Position numbers and translations under genes: made by a program. Under the pieces are notes generated by a model, which was given only the letters and a program-made list of their open reading frames with translations, searched no databases and was not told the DNA's origin. From Tenebrio molitor (taxonomy: Eukaryota > Arthropoda > Insecta > Coleoptera > Tenebrionidae), in contig NC_091051.1 in assembly GCF_963966145.1 (NCBI RefSeq), forward strand, positions 17,670,001-17,734,000: a stretch of 64,000 nucleotides of DNA, in the 5' to 3' direction. Each line of letters begins with the position of its first letter. The stretch's first letter is position 1. Shown piece after piece: positions 1 to 11,554 of this stretch.

Positions 1-76
1 CTCATACATCGTATCAAATCCTTGAAAATAGACTTTTTTTACGTTATTATCAAATAAAACGAAATGTAATGTTGTA

Positions 77-82
77 TTTATT
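77..82 (-). promoter_or_regulatory. Gene 1 poly(A) signal AATAAA
   Basis: AATAAA on the minus strand lies 163 nt beyond the gene 1 stop codon. The same hexamer is conserved at the matching place in gene 2 (17766-17771). The 3' UTR and its flank (1-244) are homologous to 17685-17926. Confidence 0.55.
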
Positions 83-244
83 GAACAATACTTAGAATTG
101 ATCCTTCAATTCTGAGCTTTAGAAGCAACATTTATCAAGACACTTCACTTACAATAAAACCATATGAGCTTAAACATTTATGTATTTTCACATTTTTAAA
201 TAAAATAACATTTTGTTTGTATACTTATTTGGCTAAGCTAATAG

Positions 245-597
245 TTATTTCATCCATATTGCATTGCGATTATACAGGGGTGCGTTCAGGACTGCTCGAG
301 CTCCCACAAGGTGTGGGTTATACGGAGCATGACCCATTACATAATACTCTGATTTCATTTTAGGGACGTACAGTAGTCGTTCACGACTTGCCATAGACCA
401 GGCGTCATTAATTTTGTGAGCTTGTGGTACATGTATATGTTGTTGAACCACCGGAGGTAGATAATGGTAATGATGTGGCCACATGAACGTCAGTAGTTTT
501 CCCAAATCTTTACAAGATAATGGTTTCAACATGGTTGCTTTTTGTACGCAATCAAAAACGTCTGGTACTGGTAACGACGGTGCATTTGGCACTAAAG
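245..597 (-). CDS. Gene 1 exon 3: conserved C-terminal domain of giant repeat protein
   Basis: This is the terminal coding exon of gene 1. The acceptor reads ttttcag at 598-604 and the exon opens with CT, completing a phase-1 codon (G from exon 2 plus CT gives Ala). The frame then runs L-V-P-N-A-P to a TAA at 245-247. The 117-residue domain is not repetitive, unlike the rest of the protein. It carries a Cys pair (FDC and LSC, 12 residues apart), a His/Tyr-rich stretch (WPHHYHYLPP), and ends YNRNAIWMK. I saw no other Cys in the mature chain, so this exon is the likely site of disulphide linkage (inference). It is nearly identical to the terminal exon of gene 2 at 17927-18288, which is 9 nt (3 codons) longer near the end. 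I do not recognise the family. Exons 1+2+3 sum to 7,806 nt, divisible by three. Confidence 0.85.
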
Positions 598-1480
598 CTG
601 AAAATAGTTTAAACTTTAAAAACGGCTACATATAAATACAAGGTATTTCACGAGTGATAATCAGCCCAACGGAATTGAAAATGCAACCCACAATACATTT
701 CCAAAGTTAACCTGGTTAATTTAAATATTGTATTGTTTTCTAGGTGCTACCTCATCTTTTGTTTTATCGAAAAGTTTGTCTGAGCTTGAGTCCTACATGT
801 ATACTGCTGTGCTTTACCTTCAATGGTAAAACACATTTTACCACTTATTCGGGGATAATTATGGCGTATAATTACAGTGAACGTCTGTAAATTTTGCCGA
901 AATCGAAAATTTGTTTTCTAGGTTAACGACAGCGCATTGACGTTTCTTTGACATTTGCCCAAAAAATCTGCTTACCCATTCCTCGGAATGTAAAATGTGT
1001 TTCTTGCTTATTTTATAAATTTTCTCCATTATCAGATAATAATAATAATAATAAAATCTACAATTATAATTCCAACGTCTAAAATTCATGAAGTATGATT
1101 TAGTATAAAGTAGCGTTTGAGACCACAAAGTGTACTTATACGCCAATCATAGAACCCTTACATTTGAAAAGAAGTTAGGGGTGGTTGTGCACTTCCGAGA
1201 GCAGATAAATAAAAAACATATGCACCAAAATGTGGGCAAGGGAAAACAAAAATATTTAACTGTTGCCATACTTTGTAGCGACCCTGTATAACACATATTG
1301 TTACTAAGTCAGCTAATTTAAACTTACTTGTATAGGTATATTGCTAAATTAATACATTCTTAAAATCAAATAATACTAGCACTTTGACACTCGTATTTCG
1401 CAGAAAGTTTTCATGGGAAATTCCCAATTCTAATTATTTACTAATTAATTATGAATTAATAATTTAATTAATTGACTCAC
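598..1480 (-). other. Gene 1 intron 2, homologous to the gene 2 intron
   Basis: This 883-bp phase-1 intron runs from GTGAGT (1475-1480) to ttttcag (598-604). It aligns over most of its length with the gene 2 intron (18289-19364), showing that both were copied with the tandem duplication. It holds an (ATA)n microsatellite (about 1036-1058) and, near 1250-1296, a short sequence ending tagcgaccctgtata that also occurs in gene 2 (about 19127-19160). That looks like the end of an old transposon inserted before the duplication. Confidence 0.7.
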
Positions 1481-4400
1481 CAGAAGATGATGGTTTTGCC
1501 GGTTTTTTAATCCCAGGTGATGGTTTTGACTCTCTAGAATTACCAGGACGTTCCGATTTATCGGAGTGAGTGGATTGTGGTGATCCTTTAGGACCGAGTC
1601 CAGGTTTAGACTTATCGGAGTGAGGGGACTTTTGTGACTCTTTAGAACCTCCAGGTTCTGATTTATCGGAATGAGGGGACTGTTGTGGCCCTTTGGATTC
1701 AACTCCAGATTGTGACTTATCGGACTGTTGTGGCCCTTTAGAATCAGCTCCAAGTTGTGACTTATCGGAGTGAATAATCTGTTGTGGCCTTTTAGAACCT
1801 CCAGGTTGTGACTTATCGGAGTGAGGAAACTTTTGTGACCCTTTAGAACCAAGTCCAGGTTGCGACTTATCGGTGTGAGGGGACTGTTGTGGCCCTTTGG
1901 AATTAAATACAATTTGTGGGGTTTCAGACACAACTACAGACTGTGGGGTTCCAGAATCAACTACAGGTTGTGGGATTGAAGAAGCAACTGAAGGTTGTTG
2001 AGTTCCAGAATCATCTACAGATTGTGGGGTTCCAGAATAACCTAAAGGTTGTGGGATTGAAGAAGCAACTGCTGGGTGTTGAGTTCCAAAATCAAATACA
2101 GATTGTAGGGTTCCAGAATCAACTACAGGTTGTGAGATTGAATAAGCAACTGCAGGCTGTTGAGTTTCAGAATCAACTACAGATAGTGAGGTTCCAGAAT
2201 CAAGTACAGTTTGTGGGATTGAAAAAGCAACTGAAGGCTGTTGAGTTGCAAAATCAACTACAGATTGTGGGGTTCCAGAATCAACTACAGGTTGTGAGAT
2301 TGAATAAGCAACTGCAGGCTGTTGAGTTCCAGAATTAACTACAGATAGTTGAGTTCCAGAATCAAGTAAAGCTTGTGGGTTTGAAGAAGCAACTGAAGGC
2401 TTTTGAGTTCCAGAATCAACTACAGATTGTAGGGTTGAAGAAGCAACTGCAGTTTGTTGAGTTCCAGAATCAACTACAGGTTGTTGGGTTCCAGAATCAA
2501 GTACAGGTTGTGAGATTGAAGCAGCAACTGAAGGCGGTTGAGTTTCAGAATCATCTACAGATTGTGGGGTTCCAGAATCAACTGCAGGTTGTGAGATTGA
2601 AAAAGCCACTGCTATAGGTTGTGGGGTTCCCGGATCAATTACAAGTTGTGGGATTTCAGAATCCAAAATAGGTTGTGGGATTGAAGAAACAACTGCAGGA
2701 TGTTGAGTTCCAGAATCAACTACAGGTTGTGGGATTGAAGAAACAACTGAAGGCTGTTGAATTCCAGAATCAACTGCAGATGATTGTGGGGTTCCAGAAT
2801 CAACTGCAGGTTCTGGTGTTGAAGAAGCAATTGCAGCCTGTTGAGTTCCAGAATTAACTATAGATTGTGGGGTTCCAGGATCAATTGCAAATTGTGGGAT
2901 TGAAGAAACAACTGCAGGCTGTTGAGTTTCGGAATCAACTACAGATTGTGGGGTTCCAGAATCAACTGCAGGTTGTGGGATTGAAGAAGACACTGCAGGC
3001 TGTTGAGTTCCAGAATCAACAATAGGTTGTGGGGTTCCAGAATCAACTGCAGGTTGTGGGGTTGAAGAAGCAACTGCAGGCTGTTGAGTTCCAGAATCAA
3101 CTATTGGTTGTGGAGTTCCAGGATCAATTACAAGTTGTGGGATTTCAGAATCTACTATAGGTTGTGGGATTGAAGAAACAACTGCAGGCTGTGGAGTTCC
3201 AGAATCAACTAAAGATTGTGGGGTTCTAGAATCAACTACAGGTTGTGAGATTGAAAAAGCAACTGAAGGCTGTTGAGTTCCAAAATCAACTACAGATTGT
3301 GTGGTTCTAGAATCAACTGCAAATTGTGGGGTTGAAGAAACAACTGCAGGCTGTTGAGTTCCAGAATCAACTACAGGTTGTGGGGTTCTAGGATCAACTA
3401 CAGGTTGTGGCATTGAAGGAGCAACTGCAGTCTGTTGTGTTCCAGAATCAACTACAGATTGTGGGGTTCCAGAATCAACTGCAGGTTGTGCGTTTGAAGA
3501 AGCGACTGCAGGCTGTTGAGTTCCAGAAACAACTCTAGGTTGGGAGGTTCCAGGATCAACTACAGGTTGGGAAATTCCAGAATTAATTACAGTGTGTGGG
3601 ATTGAAGAAGTAAGTGCAGGCTGCGGAGTTCCAGACACAACCTCAGGTTGTGGGGTTCCAAAATCAACTACAGATTGTTGAGTTCCAGAATCAACTGCAG
3701 ATTGTGGGGTTCCAGAATCAACAGGAAGTTGTAGATTTGAAGAAGCCACTGCAGGCTGTTGAGTTCCAGAATCAACTACAGATTGTGGGCTTTCAGAATC
3801 AACTGCAGGTTGTGAGGTTGAGGAAGCAACTGCAATCCGTTGAGTTCCATAATTAACTATAAATTGCGGGGTTCCAGGATCAACTACAGGTTGTGGGGTT
3901 CCAGGATCAACTACAGGCTGTGGCATTGAAGGAGCAACTGCAGTCTGTTGTGTTCCAGAATCAACTACAGATTGTGGGGATCCAGGATCAACTGCAGGTT
4001 GGGAAATTCCAGAATCAATTAGAGTGTGTGAGGATGAAGAAGTAACTACAGGCTGTGGGATTCCAGAATGAAATTCAGGTTGGGAATCTTCAGAATCAAC
4101 TACGGGTGGTGAGATTGAAGAACGAACTACAGGTTGTTGGTTGTCAGTATCAACCACATGTTGTGATTTTTCATAGTCAGGTAGAGATCTTAAATTTTTG
4201 AAATCAGCTACAAGTTTTGCAATTAAAAGGCTCAGAGCATCAAGTTCTGTGCTTTCAGAATCAAATAGGTGCTGGGGGCTGGTGGTCATTAGTGGATTGT
4301 TGAAATTTGTCGTTGATTTGTATCTTTCAGAACTGGTTGCTGGTTCCTGTTCTTCAGACACCTTGGAAGGTTCGGCAACATTATTAGATGGATCAACTAG

Positions 4401-7400
4401 TTCATTAGATGGAATCGGTTTTATAAAATATGTATTAAGAAATATTGGTGTAACGGTTTTTGATTGTGAATTTATTGAGGAGTTGACATCTTGTGGTTCT
4501 TTGGAATTCTTCTCTGTTTGAAAATTTTCAGAACTTGTTTCTGGTTTATTTTTGGACATTCCAGTGTCCATGGAAGGTTCTCTTGTATTTGCAATCATTT
4601 CTGGTCGTGGTTTTTTGGAGGTGTTGAGTTGACCGGCTGCATTTTTAAATGAATCAAGTGGTTCATTAGGCAGATTTGATTTTATCAAATATGAATTAAG
4701 TAGTATTGGTTTAACAATTGTTGATTGTGAATTGATTGAAGAGATTACATTTTGTGGTTCCTTGGAATTCTCCTGTGTTTGATATTTTTCAGAACTTGTT
4801 TCTGGTTTATTTTTGGACATTCCAGTGTCCATGGAAGGTTCTCTTGTATTTGCAATCATTTCTGGTCGTGGTTTTTTAGAGGTGTTGGACTGATCGGCTA
4901 CATTTTTAGATGAGTCAACTGGTTCATTAGGTAGATTTGATTTTTTCAAATATGAATTAAGTAAAATTGGTTTAACAGTTGTTGATTGTGAATTGATTGA
5001 AGAGTTTACATTTTGTGCTTCCTTGGATTTCTCCTCTCTTTGATATTTTTCAGAACTTGTTTCTGGTTTGTTTTTGAACATTTCCGGATTCATTGTGGGT
5101 TCTGTTGTATTTGCAGTCATTTCTGGTCGTGGTTTTTTGGAGGTGTTGGATTGACCGGCTGCATTTTTAAATGAATCAACTAGTTCATTAGGCAGATTTG
5201 ATTTAATCAAATATGAATTAAGTAGTATTGGTTTAACACTTGTTGATTGTGAATTTATTGAAGAGTTTACAATGTGTTTTTCCTTGGAATTCTCCTCTGT
5301 TTGATATTTTTCAGAACTTGTTACTGGTTTATTTTTGGACATTCCCGTGTTCATTGAAGGTTCTCTTGTATTTGTAATCATTTCTGGTCGTGGTTTTTTA
5401 GAGGTGTTGGATTGATCGACTACATTTTTAGATGAGTCAACTGGTTCATTAGGCAGATTTGATTTTATCAAATATGAATTAAGTAATATTGGTTTATCAC
5501 TTGTTGATTGTGAATTTATTGAAGAGTTTACAATTTGTTTTTCCTTGGAATTCTCCTCTGTTTGAGATTTTTCAGAACTTGTTTCTGGTTTATTTTTCGA
5601 CATTCCCGGATTCATTGTAGGTTCTGTTGTATTTGCAGTCATTTCTGGTCGTGGTTTTTTAGAAGTGTTGGATTGATCGGCTACATTTTTAGAGGAATCA
5701 ACTGGTTCATTAGGCAGATTTGATTTTATCAAATATGAATGAAGTAGTATTGGTTTAACAGTTGTTGATTGTGAATTGATTGAAGAGTTTACATTTTGTG
5801 GTTCCTTGGAATTCCCCTCTGTTTGATATTTTTCAGAACTTGTTTCTGGTTTATTTTTGAACATTTCCGGATTCATTGTGGGTTCTGTTGTATTTGCAGC
5901 CATTTCTGGTCGTGGTTTTTTGGAGGTGTTGGATTGACCGGCTGCATTTTTAAATGAATCAACTAGTTCATTAGGCAGATTTGATTTAATCAAATATGAA
6001 TTAAGTAGTATTGGTTTAACACTTGTTGATTGTGAATTTATTGAAGAGTTTACAATGTGTTTTTCCTTGGAATTCTCCTCTGTTTGATATTTTTCAGAAC
6101 TTGTTTCTGGTTTATTTTTGGACATTCCCGTGTTCATTGAAGGTTCTCTTGTATTTGTAATCATTTCTGGTCGTGGTTTTTTAGAGGTGTTGGATTGATC
6201 GGCTACATTTTTAGATGAGTCAACTGGCTCATTAGGCAGATTTGATTTTATCAAATATGAATTAAGTAATATTGGTTTAACACTTGTTGATTGTGAATTT
6301 ATTGAAGAGTTTACAATGTGTTTTTCCTTGGAATTCTCCTCTGTTTGATATTTTTCAGAACTTGTTTCTGGTTTATTTTTCGACATTGCCGGATTCATTG
6401 TAGGTTCTGTTGTATTTGCAGTCATTTTTGGTCGTGGTTTTTTAGAGGTGTTGGATTGATCGGCTACATTTTTAGATGAGTCAACTGGTTCATTAGGCAG
6501 ATTTGATTTTATCAAATATGAATTAAGTAATATTGGTTTAACACTTGTTGATTGTGCATTTATTGAAGAGTTTACAATTTGTTTTTCCTTGGAATTCTCC
6601 TCTGTTTGAGATTTTTCAGAACTTGTTTCCGGTTTATTTTTGGACATTCCCGTGTTCATTGAAGGTTCTCTTGTATTTGTAATCATTTCTGGTCGTGGAT
6701 TTTTAGAGGTGTTGGATTGATCGGCTACATTTTTAGATGAGTCAACTGGTTCATTAGGCAGATTTGATTTTATCAAATATGAATTAAGTAATATTGGTTT
6801 AACACTTGTTGATTGTGAATTTATTGAAGAGTTTACAATTTGTTTTTCCTTGGAATTCTCCTCTGTTTGAGATTTTTCAGAACTTGTTTCTGGTTTATTT
6901 TTCGACATTGCTGGATTCATTGTAGGTTCTGTTGTATTTGCAGTCATTTTTGGTCGTGGTTTTTTAGAAGTGTTGGATTGATCGGCTACATTTTTAGAGG
7001 AATCAACTGGTTCATTAGGCAGATTTGATTTTATCAAATATGAATGAAGTAGTATTGGTTTAACAGTTGTTGATTGTGAATTGATTGAAGAGTTTACATT
7101 TTGTGGTTCCTTGGAATTCCCCTCTGTTTGATATTTTTCAGAACTTGTTTCTGGTTTATTTTTGAACATTTCCGGATTCATTGTGGGTTCTGTTGTATTT
7201 GCAGCCATTTCTGGTCGTGGTTTTTTGGAGGTGTTGGATTGACCGGCTGCATTTTTAAATGAATCAACTAGTTCATTAGGCAGATTTGATTTAATCAAAT
7301 ATGAATTAAGTAGTATTGGTTTAACACTTGTTGATTGTGAATTTATTGAAGAGTTTACAATGTGTTTTTCCTTGGAATTCTCCTCTGTTTGATATTTTTC

Positions 7401-8872
7401 AGAACTTGTTTCTGGTTTATTTTTGGACATTCCCGTGTTCATTGAAGGTTCTCTTGTATTTGTAATCATTTCTGGTCGTGGTTTTTTAGAGGTGTTGGAT
7501 TGATCGGCTACATTTTTAGATGAGTCAACTGGTTCATTAGGCAAATTTGATTTTATCAAATATGAATTAAGTAATATTGGTTTAACACTTGTTGATTGTG
7601 AATTTATTGAAGAGTTTACAATTTGTTTTTCCTTGGAATTCTCCTCTGTTTGAGATTTTTCAGAACTTGTTTCTGGTTTATTTTTCGACATTCCCGTGTT
7701 CATTGAAGGTTCTCTTGTATTTGTAATCATTTCTGGTCGTGGTTTTTTCGAGGTGTTGGATTGATCGGCTACATTTTTAGATGAGTCAACTGGTTCATTA
7801 GGCAGATTTGATTTTATCAAATATGAATTAAGTAATATTGGTTTAACACTTGTTGATTGTGAATTTATTGAAGAGTTTACAATTTGTTTTTCCTTGGAAT
7901 TCTCCTCTGTTTGAGATTTTTCAGAACTTGTTTCTGGTTTATTTTTCGACATTGCCGGATTCATTGTAGGTTCTGTTGTATTTGCAGTCATTTTTGGTCG
8001 TGGTTTTTTAGAGGTGTTGGATTGATCGACTACATTTTTAGATGAGTCAACTGGTTCATTAGGCAGATTTGATTTTATCAAATATGAATTAAGTAATATT
8101 GGTTTAACAGTTGTTGATTGTGAATTGATTGAAGAATTTAGATTTTTTGGTTCCTTGGAATTCTCCTCTATTTGATATTTTTCAGCACTCATTTCGAATC
8201 GTCGTTTTTTAGAAGTTTTAGATTGGTCCGTAACATTTTTAGATAGATCAAATGGTTCATTATACCAAATTGGTTTCGGCGATGATGATGTAAGCATGAT
8301 TGAATTAGTTTGGGAAGGTAAATCTGGCTTGTCGGAGTTTTTCTTTGGTTTAAATTTTTCCCTTTTAACCGATATTGGTTCTTCAACAACATCTACATGT
8401 GGCACTCTTTTGATGTTGATCTCTTGTTGTAGTCTTTCAGAACTTGGTAGAATTTCTATTTTTCCAATTTGTTTTACCGGTTTTGATTCAAATATGTCAG
8501 AACTTTTTGTTGGTTCTGGTGGATTGGCAATCGCTTTTGGTCGTTTGTTTTGTAATAAGTGGGATGGTTTAAGTAGCGTTAAGTCAAGTGACTTATCATT
8601 TTTTGAAAGGGTTTTAGTTTGAAGTTTCTGTGGTAATAATTGAGGTGTGGATGACTCACGTTTGGGAAGTAAATGTGGCGATTCGGGTATTGAAGACGTA
8701 GAATTTGTCAACGATAATGGAAGTGGTTTTGTTAAATCAGGTACTTTCTGGATTTCAGGCGTCATTATTCTCTTATTAGTAGTCAGTAGTTTAGATGATA
8801 CAGGCTCGGTTTCCGTTTCATCTACTCCTTGCTCATCTATTTCTCTAGTCGCATTGATACTTTCGGTAAAAC
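1481..8872 (-). CDS. Gene 1 exon 2: 7.4-kb repeat exon of secreted giant protein
   Basis: One uninterrupted exon encodes most of a 2,601-residue protein. The acceptor is a good pyrimidine tract ending tttactag (intron side at 8873). The exon opens GT-TTT-ACC, phase 1. The donor is TCTTCTG|GTGAGT (exon ends at 1481, intron GTGAGT at 1475-1480), also phase 1. Domains in protein order are: a unique acidic then Lys/Pro/Ser-rich N-terminal part (about residues 21-220, with an N-glycosylation-like NAT near the start); an 87-residue repeat array (about 4300-8270); a nonamer array (about 1905-4165); and a Gly/Ser/His/Asp/Lys-rich array (about 1500-1905). I saw no Cys and a single Trp. The first Met in the exon (8765) is not the start: the frame is open upstream of it and joins to a signal-peptide exon. 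Role unknown. The composition suggests an extracellular structural or mucin-like polymer (inference). Confidence 0.85.
1500..1905 (-). repeat. Gene 1 C-terminal HSDKS-type repeat array
   Basis: About eight imperfect units of roughly 15-20 residues, built around HSDKSQPG followed by GSKGPQQSP. They are rich in Gly, Ser, Lys, Asp and His. Unit length varies, unlike the strict 9-residue array beside it. The same array ends the giant exon of gene 2 (about 19430-19990), so it predates the duplication. Mixed charge and His/Ser richness suggest a binding or cross-linking tail (inference). Confidence 0.75.
1905..4165 (-). repeat. Gene 1 nonamer (27-bp) array, about 83 units
   Basis: Units follow x-Q-x-x-V-x-S-G-T with P, Q or S first, for example PQPVVDSGT, QQPAVASST and PQSVVDSGT. 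Period is 27 bp. Units are more diverged from one another than those of gene 2, and a few are 8 or 10 residues long. The unit type is the same as in gene 2, so the nonamer is the shared ancestral building block of the two paralogues. Confidence 0.85.
4300..8270 (-). repeat. Gene 1 array of 261-bp (87-residue) units, about 14 copies
   Basis: Fourteen near-identical 87-residue units plus degenerate copies at each end (the one at the C-terminal edge begins KTVTPIFLNTY). Each unit contains SSINSQST, KPILLNSYLIKSNLPNE, SKNVADQSNTSKKPRP and NKPETSSEK. They are rich in Ser, Asn, Lys and Pro and roughly neutral to basic. Spacing is exact: matching landmarks at 5535 and 6840 differ by 1,305 bp, or 5 x 261. 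Alternating subtypes (VDSSKNVADQ and VDSFKNAAGQ) recur in blocks, a sign that several units were duplicated together. No copy is seen in the visible part of gene 2. Confidence 0.88.
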
Positions 8873-8949
8873 CTAGTAAACAGAATAGGTATGTGATTTT
8901 TTTTAGTTGTAGACTGTCAAGGAAAACTGTACAGACTTGCTCTTATAAA

Positions 8950-9124
8950 AAAGTATTTGAAAAAAAATATTTTGACAGTTTAGTCTTGCAGCCCTTGGAG
9001 CTATACGTGAATTTATTAAGTCGTTTTGTAGCCTATTAACAACCATTTAATCTGGTGTATAGATAATTACAATCGTCCGATAAATAAGGGAGCTATGGAC
9101 TCTTTTTTTTTTTTGGGGCACCTG
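8950..9124. mobile_element. Solo arm of a TA-flanked fold-back element
   Basis: The sequence matches one arm of the fold-back element at 12152-12875, sharing ttgacagttta, gcccttggagctatac, aacaaccatttaat, ccgataaataa and ggggcacctgta at the end. The opposite arm is missing here, so this is a truncated or half-deleted copy. It lies within gene 1 intron 1, about 75 bp from the exon 2 acceptor. Confidence 0.6.
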
Positions 9125-9257
9125 TATAACATTTTTCGGTTCATATCCTATACATTTTTCGACGAAAATCTACAGATACTTTTATCAATGAGCAATACAA
9201 TTTTTATAGAAAACTTTACAAAAATGTTTTATGAATCTTTATTAGGTACATACTATA

Positions 9258-10314
9258 CAGGTGTCCCAGAGTTGCGAAAAAGCTCCGTAACTTGTTTGTT
9301 ATTAAAGATATCAACTTTTACTTTCTTCTAGATGAGAGCTACGCTTCTACTGCACATTCGGAAAATATTGCGGTATATATACAGTGTGTCTCAATATTAT
9401 AAAAACACTAAAGTTATGTTTTTTTAAACGAAACCTACCCAGTTTGATTTTATTTTTAAATTCTATGCTAAATTATGAATCAAATTTATACAGGTGGTTT
9501 TTACTTATCTGCCATTGTTTGTCAGTGGCGCTTTTTTTACCAGAATTTCGAATTGCAAGGGTCCCTTCGAAAATTCGTACCTTCCAAATCGTTGCACATA
9601 AATTAAAATGCCTGACGTCGTTTGATTTCTAAATGTTTGCCGCATCTGCTGAGTGTTTACTCAACAACCTGCTCGGTTGCATATGCCTACTGCGATTTTT
9701 TAAACATAACGAACTAAAAATGGCACCCCGTATTTATTATTGCACTGGTCGAAACATTTTTTGACGAGCTTTCCAACGGTATAGGGTTTGTATAGTCGAA
9801 TGTGAAAATCTAGGGTTCCATTTGAAAAAAATGAGTTTTTGACATTTTTAGTTTGTTATATTTAAAAAATCGCAGTAGGGATATGCGACTAAGCACGTTA
9901 TTGAGTAAGCACTTAACAGATGCGGCAAACATTCAGGAATCAAACGGCGTCAATTATTTTAATTTATGTGCAACTATTTGGTAGGTACGAAAGTTCGAAG
10001 GGACCCTGCAATTTGGAATTCTGGTAAAAAAAGCGCACTGATCAAAAACGACGACAGATAAGTAAAAACGACCTGTGTAGATTGGATTCACAATTTAGCA
10101 TAGAATCCAAAAATGAAATCAAACTGGGAAGGATCCGTTTAAAAAAACATAACTTTAGTGTTTTTATAATATTGGGACACTCTGTATATATACCGCAATA
10201 TTTTCCTAATATGCAGTAGAAGTGTACTCGTAGCTATCATATAGAAAAAAGAAAAAGTTGATATCTTTAATAACAAACAAGTTATGGAGCTTTTTTGCAA
10301 CTCTGGGACACCTG
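9258..10314. mobile_element. 1.06-kb fold-back (long inverted repeat) element
   Basis: The left arm (about 9258-9715) and the inverted right arm (about 9865-10314) match over some 450 bp with roughly 85 percent identity by eye. About 150 bp of spacer separates them. The ends are CAGGTGTCCCAGAGTTGC and its complement, flanked on both sides by TA, as expected for a TA-target (Tc1/mariner-like) non-autonomous element. No transposase frame is present; open frames inside it are incidental. Confidence 0.75.
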
Positions 10315-11086
10315 TATGTCCAATAATAATTAAAACAGATAAAGAAAAAGAAAGTTTCTTTTTAAGACCAGATTTAATATTGCTGTTGAGAATTTTCAAA
10401 AAATAGAGTTGAGAAATTTCTTTCCTCATTGCCCTAATTAATTATGTGAGATGATATTGATATGCATATTAAGAATATAATTACTTAACTAAATACATTG
10501 AATAGAGATACTATTAGGTTCAATATTATGTTTAATTTCATTTCTTTATTAAATTCTTAATTCGACATGTTATCTACTTCTTTATCTTAAAAAATTAACA
10601 GCTAATATTGTTTGCAAATAAAGAGCGGTGAAATTAATTTATAATCGAGTTATCCATGAATCCGAAATCGTATATCGTTACTTGAACTCCACGCTCTAAT
10701 AATCACAGCGCGAACACAGGTTAGATCTCGACGTATCAATCGCAAAAGACATGCGGATTCAAATCCATGGATGACTCAGTTACAAATTAATTTGCTAAGT
10801 ACTTTTGAAGTTTTCTGTGCATTTTTTTCAAAATTACTTAAATAATTTTTCTGGATTTTTTGCATAATTGAATTAGTTTTTGGTGGATTATGTTGAAAAA
10901 TCATAAAAGTTTGCATTTAGTGTAAATAAGTCACAAAATAAGGAAACATTATTCAAAAACAACACCACGAAACAAATTGTGTGAAATGTTAAGCCATGAT
11001 GAAGGTCGAAATGAACGAAAATATTCAAATTGAAAACGTCAAAATATTAACAAAAATTAAATTGCAAAAATGTGGAATCCACTTAC

Positions 11087-11147
11087 CGTTCAACTGGCAA
11101 ATGGCATTGCTAGCAAACATCAACAGCAGACATGTTGAAGATTTCAT
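11087..11147 (-). CDS. Gene 1 exon 1: signal peptide
   Basis: This short coding exon starts with ATG (CAT at 11145-11147) and encodes 20 residues beginning MKSSTCLLLMF and ending NAICQLN. It is a typical secretory signal, with a basic N-terminus, a hydrophobic core and a small-residue cleavage region. The most likely cut is after AIC or NA. The exon ends AAC-G followed by the donor GTAAGT (11081-11086), phase 1, and joins to the GT of exon 2 to make Gly. Exon 1 is 61 nt; with exon 2 (7,392 nt) and exon 3 (353 nt) the total is exactly 2,602 codons including stop, which supports the three-exon model. RNA evidence is lacking. Confidence 0.75.
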
Positions 11148-11221
11148 GGTACTATTACAAGCACTGTAGCACGTGAATTCGATGTACGAAAATTAAAAAA
11201 AAAAATCTGTTTCGTTGCGGA

Positions 11222-11257
11222 CTATCGGAACACAGTCCAGAAACGATCTCGTCTCAT
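11222..11257 (-). other. Possible uORF in the gene 1 5' UTR
   Basis: A short ATG-to-TAG frame of 11 codons lies upstream of the gene 1 start codon, provided transcription begins at the TATA box at 11382-11389. It could reduce translation, or it may lie outside the real transcript. Confidence 0.25.
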
Positions 11258-11381
11258 TATTGTGGTTGATCTATTGGCAAAAAACGAATTAATTTCTTAT
11301 TTACTATCACCTTAAAATAACGATTAATTTAACACGCACGTAGAATAAAAATTACGAATCAAAACCAGGGAAAAGTTCTAG

Positions 11382-11389
11382 CTTTTATA
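11382..11389 (-). promoter_or_regulatory. TATA box of gene 1
   Basis: A canonical TATAAAAG on the minus strand lies 235 bp upstream of the gene 1 ATG. It implies a start site near 11355 and a 5' UTR of about 200 nt. Strong TATA boxes are usual for tissue-specific, abundantly secreted products. No clear initiator was seen at the expected place. Confidence 0.45.
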
Positions 11390-11554
11390 TACGTTAATCA
11401 TCCAGTTTTTATGTCTAGCTCTATGCAAATCAAAAACTATTAACTATTTCATAAAACTTTAATTGCCTCCGTTTGATGGCAGAAAGTATAGTGTTACACT
11501 CCATAATTAGTACAGCAATGAATTATTTTTCTACACGACTTTTAAAGAATGAAT

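Larger units (their letters stand above)
8873..11086 (-). other. Gene 1 intron 1 (2.2 kb), loaded with fold-back elements
   Basis: This phase-1 intron runs between the signal-peptide exon and the repeat exon, from donor GTAAGT (11081-11086) to acceptor ttctgtttactag at 8873. It contains a solo arm of one fold-back element (8950-9124) and a complete fold-back element (9258-10314). The remaining 10315-11080 is AT-rich with no open frame I would support. Confidence 0.65.

Noticed and set aside
859..1146. Minus-strand 95-codon frame in gene 1 intron 2, with a homologue in the gene 2 intron (18572-18781)
   Set aside because: The similarity follows from duplication of the whole intron. The frame is cut short in gene 2 by a CTAGAA to CTATAA change and contains a microsatellite, so there is no sign of constraint.
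1916..3856. Plus-strand open frames rich in FQNQLQ-type repeats over the gene 1 nonamer array
   Set aside because: They are complementary-strand shadows of the 27-bp coding array: the period is preserved, so stops are avoided in some other frames. They have no splice or start context.
8647..9039. Plus-strand 130-codon frame over the exon 2 acceptor of gene 1
   Set aside because: It is antisense to well-supported coding sequence and runs into a solo transposon arm.
9095..9632. Plus-strand frames in intron 1 (and 10139-10429 on the minus strand)
   Set aside because: They lie in the arms of the fold-back element and mirror one another. No transposase motif.
10649..10773. tRNA-like B box (ggattcaaatcc) in gene 1 intron 1
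   Set aside because: It forms part of a short inverted repeat with tccatgaatccg, has no matching A box, and the cloverleaf cannot be drawn.
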